Assembly: GCA_022795805.1 (NCBI GenBank)
Contig: JAAWHK010000011.1
Coordinates: forward strand, 1 to 44,761
Source: Hungatella sp.
GTDB lineage: Bacteria > Bacillota > Clostridia > Lachnospirales > Lachnospiraceae
DNA length: 44,761 bases
Direction of reading: 5' to 3'
The translations under genes and the position numbers were made by a program. The notes under the pieces are model-generated. The model was not told where the DNA came from and searched no databases. It worked only from the letters and a program-made list of their open reading frames with translations. This document shows, piece by piece, positions 25,644 to 32,906 of the stretch. The first letter of the stretch is position 1, and every line of letters begins with the position of its first letter.

Positions 25644-26637
25644 CTATACCCTCCCTTTCTTCCCGCTCCCGGCCGGCGAAATGGCATTTTACCAGATGGC
25701 CCTCCCCCGCCGGAACCAGTGCCGGTATCTCTGTCCGGCACTTCCGGGCGGCGTAGGGACATCTGGGATGAAATCTGCACCCGGAAGGCATGTTTGAGAT
25801 GCTGGGCACCGTCCCCTTGATGGCTGTCAGGCGCCTGCTCTTCTCCCCCAGGCGGATGGTGCTCTTCATCAGTCCTTCCGTGTAGGGATGGAGAGGTTTG
25901 GCGAACAGCTTCTCCACCGACGCCTGCTCCACAATCTCGCCGGCATACATCACCGCCACCCGGTCGGCCATCTCCGCCACCACGCTCAAATCGTGGGTGA
26001 TCAGGATGATGGACGTGTTAAACTCCCTCTGGAGATCCCGCATCAGTTTCAGGATCTGCTTCTGAATCGTGACATCCAGCGCCGTGGTAGGCTCATCCGC
26101 GATCAGAAGCCGGGGGCGGCAGGACAGCGCCATGGCGATCATGACCCTCTGGCGCATTCCTCCGCTCAGGGCTCCCGGGTATCTCTTGTACACATTCTCA
26201 GGAGCCGGGATCCCCACAAACTTAAGCATCTCTATGCTCTTTTCGCGGCATTCCTTTTTACCCATGCCCCTGTGAAGGCGGAACACCTCGTCCATCTGGT
26301 TCCCCACTGTAAACAGCGGATTGAGGGATGTGAGCGGTTCCTGAAATATCATGGAGATCTTGTCCCCCCGTATCTTTCTCATCTGCTCCTGGGAGCAGGC
26401 GGCGATGTTCTCACCCTCAAAGGCGATGGCTTCGGCCTCATATGTCCCGGGCTTCTCCACCAGTCCCATGATGGACAGGGAGGTAAGGCTCTTTCCGCAG
26501 CCCGATTCACCCACCAGGCAGAGGACCTCGCCCCGGTTCACCTGGAAGGAAATACCGTCGATGGCGGTGACCGTTCCTTCCAGAGTCTTAAATCGTACAC
26601 TTAAATTTTTTACATCCAGCAATACCTGATTTTCCAT
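25636..26637 (-). CDS. oppD: Oligopeptide ABC transporter ATP-binding protein (OppD type)
   Basis: 333 residues from MENQVLLDVKNLSV; AGGAGG lies 6 bases upstream. Walker A is GESGCGKSL, signature LSGGMRQRVMIAMAL, Walker B LLIADEPTTALD, H-loop ILITHDLSVVAE. The C-terminal oligopeptide domain contains CRFHPRCPYAARKC, the usual cysteine motif of DppD/OppD. It is the cytoplasmic partner of OppF on the OppB/OppC channel. The gene begins 10 bases after oppC. Confidence 0.93.
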   Translation of the reverse strand: MENQVLLDVKNLSVRFKTLEGTVTAIDGISFQVNRGEVLCLVGESGCGKSLTSLSIMGLVEKPGTYEAEAIAFEGENIAACSQEQMRKIRGDKISMIFQEPLTSLNPLFTVGNQMDEVFRLHRGMGKKECREKSIEMLKFVGIPAPENVYKRYPGALSGGMRQRVMIAMALSCRPRLLIADEPTTALDVTIQKQILKLMRDLQREFNTSIILITHDLSVVAEMADRVAVMYAGEIVEQASVEKLFAKPLHPYTEGLMKSTIRLGEKSRRLTAIKGTVPSISNMPSGCRFHPRCPYAARKCRTEIPALVPAGEGHLVKCHFAGREREEREGIDG

Positions 26638-26647
26638 GTCCAACCTC

Positions 26648-27511
26648 CTACAGACCCTTATTGTGGGGATCCAGCACATCTCTCAGCCAGTTGCCTAAAA
26701 ATGTGATTCCCAGAATCGCCACGGTGATCATCAGCCCCGGGAACGTAGCCACCCACCAGTGGGTCGCCAGAAGCACGCGTCCGTCACTGAGCATCCCTCC
26801 CCAGGACACCAGAGGCGACTGGATCCCCACCCCCAGGAAGCTTAGAGACGCTTCCGTGATAATGCTGCCTGCCATGGACATGGTGGACACCACGATAAAA
26901 GAGGGCCAGATATTGGGCAGAATATGTTCCGTGATAATATATCGGTCCGACGCGCCGATGGTTCTGGACGCCTTGACAAATTCCCGGTTTTTCAGCTGCA
27001 GCACCTCAGCCCGCAGAAGCCTGGCGTAAGGAACCCAGGATATAGCCGCGATCACGATAACCAGAGTGGTGATTCCGGAGCTTTTGATGACCATCAGCGT
27101 AACCAGCGCCAGCAAAATTCCCGGAATCGCGTACACGGCGTCCGCAATCCTCATAATCAGATGGTCCACGGCCCCTCCGAAATATCCGGACACCAGCCCC
27201 AGCACCATTCCGATGACGCCGGAAGCCAGGGTGGCCAGAATCCCCACCACCAGAGAGATCTGAGCGCCGTACAGCATCCGTGAGAAAATATCCCGCCCCA
27301 GATTGTCGGTTCCCAGAAGGTTATGGAGGCTTCCTCCCTCCATCCAGAAGGGCGGCCTGGTCATGTTCATCAGATCCATGGCATTGGGATCCAGCGGCGC
27401 CAGCCATCCGGCAAAGGCGGCGGAAAAACAAATCAGCACCACGATTATAAAACCTGCCGTCCCTGTGCTGCTTCGGAACAACAGTTTAAAAAAGCGATTC
27501 CATTTCTTCAT
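26648..27511 (-). CDS. oppC: Oligopeptide ABC transporter permease (OppC type)
   Basis: 287 residues. An N-terminal helix (about 15-37) is followed by HNLLGTDNLGRDIFSRMLYG, the OppC N-domain signature, and then the five-helix BPD_transp_1 core with the EAA loop (EVLQLKNREFVKASRTIGAS). The end LGNWLRDVLDPHNKGL is typical. It forms the membrane channel with OppB. It lies 18 bases after the oppB stop. Confidence 0.94.
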   Translation of the reverse strand: MKKWNRFFKLLFRSSTGTAGFIIVVLICFSAAFAGWLAPLDPNAMDLMNMTRPPFWMEGGSLHNLLGTDNLGRDIFSRMLYGAQISLVVGILATLASGVIGMVLGLVSGYFGGAVDHLIMRIADAVYAIPGILLALVTLMVIKSSGITTLVIVIAAISWVPYARLLRAEVLQLKNREFVKASRTIGASDRYIITEHILPNIWPSFIVVSTMSMAGSIITEASLSFLGVGIQSPLVSWGGMLSDGRVLLATHWWVATFPGLMITVAILGITFLGNWLRDVLDPHNKGL

Positions 27512-27529
27512 AAATATCTGCTGTCTCCT

Positions 27530-28444
27530 TTAATATTTTATGCTCGGGTCAATCAGGCAGTAAGCGACATCCGAGATCAGGTTGGCCAGTATGGTAATGA
27601 GAGCCACCGTAATCACCCCCGCCTGCACCACCGTCATATCCAGGTTGGCCACTCCTCTGTAAATCAGCATCCCCAGTCCCGGCCACGCAAAGATGGTCTC
27701 CGTTATGAGAGCGCCTCCGATAAGGGTGGGAATCTGCATGGCAATAATGGTCACCACCGGAACCAGCGTATTTTTAAAGGCATGCTTAAACACGATGGTA
27801 CTGTTTTTAAGCCCCTTGCTCCTTGCCGTCCGGATGTAATCCTGCTGCATCACCTCGATCATGTTGGATCGGATCAGCGGAACGATCTTGGCAGACGTAA
27901 GGATGGTCAGGGTAGCCGCGGGAAGTACCAGGTTCTTCCATGTGCCTGCGCCGGAAACCGGAAGGACCTTAAGTTTTACCGAAAATACCAGGATCAGCAT
28001 AATCGCTATCCAGAAGCTGGGAAGTGCCTGTCCCAGAGCGGAAAAACCGCTGACCAGAAGGTCAAAGGGCGAATCCTTGAACCTGGCCGACGCGATTCCC
28101 AGACACACACCTGCGATCATGGATACGATCAGCGCGGTCGCAGCCAGCTGCATGGAATAGGGAAGACGCTCCAGCACCAGGGAGAGTGCGTCCTGGTTGT
28201 ACTCATAGGACCTGCCGAAGTCTCCCCTAAGCAGGTTCGTTATGTAGATGAAAAACTGTATATAGAAGGGCTTGTCCAGTCCCAGAGCCTGGCGCAGGGA
28301 AGCCTTGGCCGCCTCGCCCGCCTCCGGCGGAAGCATAAGAGCCACCGGATCCCCCGCCACATACACCAGGCTGAATATGATAAATGTCAGGATCAGCAGC
28401 ACCGGTATGATCTGCAGTATTCGTTTTCCTAAATACCTTCCCAT
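27530..28444 (-). CDS. oppB: Oligopeptide ABC transporter permease (OppB type)
   Basis: 304 residues. It starts with the OppB signature (KRILQIIPVLLILTFIIFSL), then a periplasm-side-like domain and the transporter core with the EAA loop IRTARSKGLKNSTIVFKHAF and the motif GGALITETIFAWPGLGMLIY. GGAGG precedes the ATG, just after the intergenic hairpin at 28457-28515. It pairs with OppC for peptide import. Confidence 0.94.
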   Translation of the reverse strand: MGRYLGKRILQIIPVLLILTFIIFSLVYVAGDPVALMLPPEAGEAAKASLRQALGLDKPFYIQFFIYITNLLRGDFGRSYEYNQDALSLVLERLPYSMQLAATALIVSMIAGVCLGIASARFKDSPFDLLVSGFSALGQALPSFWIAIMLILVFSVKLKVLPVSGAGTWKNLVLPAATLTILTSAKIVPLIRSNMIEVMQQDYIRTARSKGLKNSTIVFKHAFKNTLVPVVTIIAMQIPTLIGGALITETIFAWPGLGMLIYRGVANLDMTVVQAGVITVALITILANLISDVAYCLIDPSIKY

Positions 28445-28456
28445 ATAGAATCCTCC

Positions 28457-28515
28457 AAAAAATAAGGCCAGGACCTTTACAAATGCTTACACCAAACAAT
28501 TTGTTCCGGCCCTGG
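28457..28515 (-). terminator. Intergenic hairpin with T-run between oppA and oppB
   Basis: On the minus strand CCAGGGCC pairs with GGTCCTGG (8 pairs, one G-U) and an inner ACAAAT pairs with ATTTGT; CCTTATTTTTT follows. It starts 25 bases after the oppA stop and ends just before the oppB ribosome site. A partial terminator here would give more binding protein than permease, as in other opp operons. Confidence 0.7.
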
Positions 28516-28540
28516 TCACTTCCGTTTTTGTTTCCTTTTT

Positions 28541-30163
28541 TTACTTTAAGGTAATACGTTCTGCGTAAAACTGCTCATCAATACGGCTCTGGAAATTGAT
28601 CCTGGAATTGATCGCATAGGGAACGCTCAGATGGATAAACGGAGCCTGAACACATTCATCCACAAAGATCATCTGCTGCATCTTCACCAGCTGTTCGTTA
28701 CGGCTGTCCGGATCCATATTGTTCAGCGCATCCAGATACAGCTGATCGTACTCCTCTGTACTGTAGCAGCTGATAGGCGTACAATTCTCCGTGCGGTACT
28801 CGTTCATGCCGTAGGAAGCGTCAAAGAAGTCGTCGCCGTAGGCGATCAGCGCCATCCCGTTAAACTCGCCGGCATTAAACTTGTTGATATAGGCGCTCCA
28901 CTCCAGCACATTCAGTTTGATGTTCAGCCCGGCCTGGGTAAGCATGGCGGCTACTACCTCACCCACCTCCGCGTCCATCAGATAACGTCCTGAGGGCACC
29001 AGAAGTTCGATCTCCTCCCCATTGTATCCGGAACCGGCGATCAGCGCCTTGGCTTTCTCCAGATCAAATTTCTGGATGTCGTACAGGCTTTCATCCTGGC
29101 CGAACACCCCCGGAGCGATACGGGTGTAGCAGGATTTTCCAGCACCCTTAAGCACCGTGTTGATGATCAGCTCAGAATCCAGGGCGTAGGCCACAGCCTC
29201 TCGGATGTCATGGTTCTGTGTGGGGCTGGTATTATATTTCATAATCACATTAAAGATACGGGTTCCGCCTCCCAGCACCATCTCCGTGCCGTCGTTGGCA
29301 TCCACACGGTCCCACTCATTGGTGGGCACATTGACGATGATGTCCACATTGCCCGCAAGAAGCTCAGCCACTCTGGTGGATGCCTCCGGGATGGCACGGA
29401 ATCTGACTTCATCCCAGTAAGGCGTTCCGCCGAAGTAATCGTCATACCGCTCCAGAACCACCACGTTATCCTTAATCCACTCTTTGAACTTGTAGGGACC
29501 GCATCCGATGGGATTGCTCAGGTAATAATCCAGTCCGTTCTCCTCAATATACTTGGCCGGCATAACCTGGCTTCCGTTTTTGGACAGAAGGGACAGCATA
29601 GTGGGGTACGGACCGTCGGTTATGAAACGCACCGTGTAATCGTCAACGATCTGAACCTCTTTGATCACCGCGAAAATATGGTTCTCCTTCAAAGAATCAT
29701 CTGTGGCCGCCCGCTCATATGTGTACTTAACGTCAGCCGCCGTAAAAGGATCACCGTTATGCCAAGTGACATCGTCCCGCAGTTTAAACTCCCATGTGGC
29801 GTCGTCGATCATCTCATAGCTTTCAGCCAGAACACAGTACCAGTCGTTGTTGTCATCCCGCTCAACCAGGCCGTGGCTGAAGTTGCACAGCACCGTGCCG
29901 GTGACACCGTTGTTGTGGTTCTGGTGGTCAAATGTGGAGATATCTCCGCCCTGTGCGATGGTCAGAATCTTCTTTCCTTCCTCTTTAGCGGGCGCCGTGC
30001 TGTCCTCGCTGCCTTCGCTGCTCTCGGTCTTTGCCTCCTGGACCGTGGTCTCCACGGTCTGCGCCGCCGCACTCGTAGTCTCTGTGGTACTTCCCTTGCT
30101 GCATGCAGATATGGATGCACACATCACAGTGAGAGCCAGCATAATGCCAAGTTTCTTTTTCAT
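28541..30163 (-). CDS. oppA: Peptide-binding lipoprotein of the ABC transporter (OppA/DppA family, SBP_bac_5)
   Basis: 540 residues. Lipoprotein signal with Cys21 (ASISACSKG), then a Thr/Glu-rich linker (to about 65) and an SBP_bac_5 domain: WEFKLRDDVTWHNGDPFTAA and NPIGCGPYKFKEWIKDN are the classical family segments. It sits on the outer face of the membrane and captures peptides for OppBCDF. GGAGG precedes the ATG; transcription starts at a promoter at 30327-30356, giving a leader of about 155 bases with small hairpins. The ligand could be peptides or, less likely, another solute such as nickel; the dipeptidase gene in the operon favours peptides. Confidence 0.93.
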   Translation of the reverse strand: MKKKLGIMLALTVMCASISACSKGSTTETTSAAAQTVETTVQEAKTESSEGSEDSTAPAKEEGKKILTIAQGGDISTFDHQNHNNGVTGTVLCNFSHGLVERDDNNDWYCVLAESYEMIDDATWEFKLRDDVTWHNGDPFTAADVKYTYERAATDDSLKENHIFAVIKEVQIVDDYTVRFITDGPYPTMLSLLSKNGSQVMPAKYIEENGLDYYLSNPIGCGPYKFKEWIKDNVVVLERYDDYFGGTPYWDEVRFRAIPEASTRVAELLAGNVDIIVNVPTNEWDRVDANDGTEMVLGGGTRIFNVIMKYNTSPTQNHDIREAVAYALDSELIINTVLKGAGKSCYTRIAPGVFGQDESLYDIQKFDLEKAKALIAGSGYNGEEIELLVPSGRYLMDAEVGEVVAAMLTQAGLNIKLNVLEWSAYINKFNAGEFNGMALIAYGDDFFDASYGMNEYRTENCTPISCYSTEEYDQLYLDALNNMDPDSRNEQLVKMQQMIFVDECVQAPFIHLSVPYAINSRINFQSRIDEQFYAERITLK

Positions 30164-30326
30164 TAGCCTTTTCCTCCTTAAACTTTAGAGTTTCACATAC
30201 CTTTTCGCGCCCTTCGGGCAGGGTCCCCGTACTGCATTCCTTTCAGACGCACATTCGGTCAAAACCGAAACCTCCGGTATCATTCAAAACACAAGACATC
30301 ATGTAATGTATTTTTTACTGTTATTA

Positions 30327-30356
30327 ATAATATCTCATAATGTCTTAAGTTGTCAA
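30327..30356 (-). promoter_or_regulatory. Promoter of the opp operon
   Basis: On the minus strand TTGACA (30351-30356) and TATTAT (30327-30332) are separated by 18 bases. The copy of the repeated ATCTCATAATGT motif lies in the spacer, where a bound regulator would block RNA polymerase. Confidence 0.75.
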
Positions 30357-30561
30357 CTATTTTTTGTTGGATATAGTAAAGAATTCTTCCAAAATTTTTT
30401 AGGAGGCACCGAATTTACCTATGAAGCTGGTAAAAAATGTTTTGTTTGTATAATTCATACAAATTTACTTTATCTTAACTCAAAAACATCAATAAACAGT
30501 ATAATAGATATATTTATTTCCAATCGTCTTTCACGGATATTTCCATCCAATTAAAATCCTG

Positions 30562-30590
30562 TTGACTTTTTTTTAAAGCTGCTGTACACT
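30562..30590 (+). promoter_or_regulatory. Promoter of the M24 peptidase gene
   Basis: TTGACT (30562-30567) and TACACT (30585-30590) have a 17-base spacer, 62 bases before the GTG start. Confidence 0.7.
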
Positions 30591-30610
30591 CTTACAAACA
30601 ATCTAACATC

Positions 30611-30629
30611 TCATAACGTATTGTTATGA
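30611..30629 (+). promoter_or_regulatory. Palindromic operator candidate before the M24 peptidase gene
   Basis: TCATAAC and GTTATGA form a perfect 7-bp inverted repeat around GTATT, about 21-39 bases downstream of the -10 box. Its left half is part of the motif that recurs in the oppA promoter. Confidence 0.5.
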
Positions 30630-30652
30630 ATTTCAATTAACAGGAGGTATCC

Positions 30653-31750
30653 GTGAGAACATCGTATATCGACCGGCTGGTCAACACGCTCCAGGACGGC
30701 GGCCTGGACGCCATGCTCATCTGCCCCTCTGAAGAGCTGGCCTTTTTCGCCGGCTTTTCGCCTATTATGTGCGAGCGGTTTCAGGGGCTTTTTATTAAAC
30801 AGGACGGCCGCATGTTCTATTTCTGCAATCTCCTCACAGGAGATGAGGTCCGCCACGCAGCCGGGGGCCGCTTCCCGGTCTACACCTGGTCAGACAACGA
30901 ATCCATGACGCAGTGCATAGGGAAAATCTTTGACGCGGAGGAACTGTCCGGAAAGACCATCGGCCTCAACTCCACTGCCCAGGCATTTAATATTCTCGAT
31001 ATCAGCGCCGCCACCGGCGCCCGCTTTCAAAACGGAGTGGGGGTTCTGGAGGAGGCCAGGATCATCAAGACCGAGGAGGAACTGCGCTGTCTGCGCAGGG
31101 CCGCCGCCATTGCCGACGACGGGTTTCGGGCTGTCCTTCCCCTGATCCGACCCGGAATGACGGAGGGCGACGTGAGGAATCTTCTCACCGACAAGATGGA
31201 AAAACTCGGCGGAACCGACGCCGGCGCTTTAGTAGCCTCCGGCCCTAACGCCGGGTTCCCCCACTACTGCAGCTATGACCGCATCCTGCAGAAGGGGGAC
31301 GGCATTATCATGGATTTCGGCTGTATCGTGGACGGCCTCCACTCCGACATATCCAGAACCGTATTCCTGGGCCCTGTAAGCCAGCGGCAGAGATATCTGT
31401 ACCATCTCCTTCTCAAAGCCCAGGAGGCCGCCGTAGAGGCCGCCGTGGAGGGCGCCTGGATCCCGGACATCGACGCCGCTGCCAGAAAAGTCCTGGATGA
31501 GGCCGGCTACGGCCATACATCCATCACCCGCGTGGGCCACGGCATCGGATACATGACCCATGAGGCTCCCTGCATCAATGCCCTGAACCGTCGGAAGCTG
31601 CAGCGGGGAATGTGCTTCTCCATCGAACCCGGCATCTACCTTCCCGGGGACCTGGGAATACGGATCGAGGATATCGTCGCCATCAACCTGGAGGGGCAGC
31701 GGGAGGTGCTCAACCGTGCTCCGAAGAATATGATCGTTCTGGATGTGTAA
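30653..31750 (+). CDS. M24-family aminopeptidase P / Xaa-Pro dipeptidase-like peptidase
   Basis: 365 residues starting at GTG, with AGGAGG just upstream. The creatinase-like N domain covers about 1-130 and the pita-bread catalytic domain 140-365. All five metal ligands are visible: D221 (MDFG), D232 (HSDISRT), H296 (GHGIG), E325 (SIEPGIY) and E339 (RIEDIV). It should cut Xaa-Pro bonds in the cytoplasm with two Mn or similar ions. It is divergent from oppA, and both promoters carry the same short motif, so it probably belongs to the same peptide-use regulon as the transporter and the dipeptidase. Whether it is PepQ or PepP type is not certain. Confidence 0.93.
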   Translation: MRTSYIDRLVNTLQDGGLDAMLICPSEELAFFAGFSPIMCERFQGLFIKQDGRMFYFCNLLTGDEVRHAAGGRFPVYTWSDNESMTQCIGKIFDAEELSGKTIGLNSTAQAFNILDISAATGARFQNGVGVLEEARIIKTEEELRCLRRAAAIADDGFRAVLPLIRPGMTEGDVRNLLTDKMEKLGGTDAGALVASGPNAGFPHYCSYDRILQKGDGIIMDFGCIVDGLHSDISRTVFLGPVSQRQRYLYHLLLKAQEAAVEAAVEGAWIPDIDAAARKVLDEAGYGHTSITRVGHGIGYMTHEAPCINALNRRKLQRGMCFSIEPGIYLPGDLGIRIEDIVAINLEGQREVLNRAPKNMIVLDV

Positions 31751-31896
31751 CCCGAACACAGAATTTTCACAATTTTAGGAATTGACATTTTCTTTTCCTT
31801 CATTCAGTCGATATATCAATATATAGTGTTGAATCTTTTTTCGGTTGTTTCACAACACGGGGGCACAGATATACAGGTATGAAGGAGGTAAGATTT

Positions 31897-32655
31897 ATGA
31901 ACGTCACAGCAAAAAACTGGCAGACCGGCATCGGTTCCTACCAGTATTCCTCAGCCGCCAGAAACCCTAAAACCAGGACAGACACGGCCTCTGATCCGCG
32001 GGACATAGACACTGACATACTGGAAACTTCCGCTGCCTCCCTCCTGAAGGCAGACAGCGATTCGAAATCCGCTTCCGCTCCCGGCTCTGCAGCCGGCCCG
32101 GCCGATTCCGACTCCCCCCTCAAGGTTAAATCTTCGGGGCCTGATAACTCCGTAGGCGATCTGGCCGCCATGCTGGCCAGGGCGGAGACCGTGATGGATG
32201 TCCAGCTTGTCCTGTCTAAAGCCATGCGGGCCCTGGCCGACTTAAAGATGGCGGCCATCTCCAGTGAAGGCAAGGAGGCCAAGAAGTATGCGCAGCAGAT
32301 CAAACGCATGGAGAAGCTGATCAAGCGCATCCACAAGAAGCTTAAGCATTTGGGCAAAGAGCAGAACATGGAGGAGCAGGCCAAGAAAGCAGCCAAAAAA
32401 GCTGAGCTGGAGAAGGAAAAGCAGATTCGCCAGGAGTTGAAGGCCAGACAGCGGAAACGCCGCAGGGAAGAGCGGGAATATGCTCTGAAGGAACAGGCCA
32501 CAGACGGAAAGATCGCCATGAATGAGACCATCTCATCCGTCTTAAACGCCGCCTACCCATCCGCCGACATCACCTCTATGACCGGATTTGCCGGGGATAT
32601 GATGGCCGGAGATTTTACGGGGATGGATATGGGGAGTCTCGATATTATGGCTTAG
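31897..32655 (+). CDS. Hypothetical protein with a charged coiled coil
   Basis: 252 residues from MNVTAKNWQTGIGSYQ; GGAGG lies 8 bases upstream (an ATG 18 bases earlier overlaps this site). Residues 1-90 are low complexity, rich in Ser, Asp and Ala. Residues about 92-200 are helical and very charged, with likely coiled coil (KKYAQQIKRMEKLIKRIHKK and KELKARQ-type basic repeats). The C-terminal 45 residues are neutral and Met/Gly-rich (GFAGDMMAGDFTGMDMGSLD). There is no signal peptide or membrane segment. I do not recognise a family. The upstream 146 bases are AT-rich, and the downstream hairpin before the tRNA could serve as its terminator. Confidence 0.75.
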   Translation: MNVTAKNWQTGIGSYQYSSAARNPKTRTDTASDPRDIDTDILETSAASLLKADSDSKSASAPGSAAGPADSDSPLKVKSSGPDNSVGDLAAMLARAETVMDVQLVLSKAMRALADLKMAAISSEGKEAKKYAQQIKRMEKLIKRIHKKLKHLGKEQNMEEQAKKAAKKAELEKEKQIRQELKARQRKRRREEREYALKEQATDGKIAMNETISSVLNAAYPSADITSMTGFAGDMMAGDFTGMDMGSLDIMA

Positions 32656-32705
32656 GCTTGAGGAATCAGTTGAATCAATACAACACAAAATACGGCATGA
32701 AAAGG

Positions 32706-32731
32706 AAAAAGTCCTGAAAAATCAGGACTTT
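32706..32731 (-). terminator. Terminator after tRNA-Ser
   Basis: AAAGTCCTGA pairs with TCAGGACTTT around a TTTT loop, and more T follows on the minus strand, 6 bases after the tRNA. It might also act on the plus strand for the coiled-coil protein gene, with a shorter T-run. Confidence 0.8.
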
Positions 32732-32736
32732 CCGAC

Positions 32737-32826
32737 CGGAGACGGAGGGATTCGAACCCTCGTGCCGGGATGAACCGACAAACGCATTTCGAGTGCGCCG
32801 CGTTACGGCCGCTTCGCTACGTCTCC
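32737..32826 (-). tRNA. tRNA-Ser (anticodon CGA)
   Basis: A 90-base class II tRNA on the minus strand. The acceptor arm is GGAGACG/CGTCTCC, the anticodon loop reads ACTCGAAA with anticodon CGA (Ser, codon UCG), a long variable arm is present, and the T arm contains GGTTCGAATCC. The discriminator base is G, as usual for serine. CCA is not encoded. It is flanked by its own promoter and terminator. Confidence 0.96.
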
Positions 32827-32830
32827 AAAC

Positions 32831-32882
32831 TGCCAACCACTACATTATACACGAAAAAGTCGGTTTTGAATAGTGGTTGGCA
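32831..32882 (-). repeat. 12-bp inverted repeat enclosing the tRNA-Ser promoter
   Basis: TGCCAACCACTA (32831-32842) and TAGTGGTTGGCA (32871-32882) are perfect inverted copies 28 bases apart. The loop contains TATAAT on the minus strand with a weak -35 (TTCAAA), which places tRNA transcription a few bases before the gene. On the plus strand the repeat is followed by TAATTTTTTTT, so it would also look like a terminator against readthrough from the left. Confidence 0.7.
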
Positions 32883-32906
32883 TAATTTTTTTCATTTTTA
32901 GTCAAA

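Larger units (their letters stand above)
30164..30652. other. Divergent AT-rich regulatory region between oppA and the M24 peptidase gene
   Basis: This 489-base stretch has no convincing gene. It contains the two divergent promoters, a 19-base palindrome and a repeated 12-base motif (ATCTCATAATGT at 30332-30343, ATCTCATAACGT at 30608-30619). The oppA leader part holds two small hairpins, TTCGGT/ACCGAA (30254-30269) and GCCC/GGGC (30209-30219). Confidence 0.6.

Noticed and set aside
30164-30326. oppA leader as a known riboswitch
   Set aside because: Only two short simple hairpins are present and no conserved aptamer core was recognised.
32737-32826. tRNA-Ser as attachment site of a mobile element
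   Set aside because: No integrase, no duplicated tRNA 3' end and no change in composition beside it; the low-GC pair is 6 kb away.
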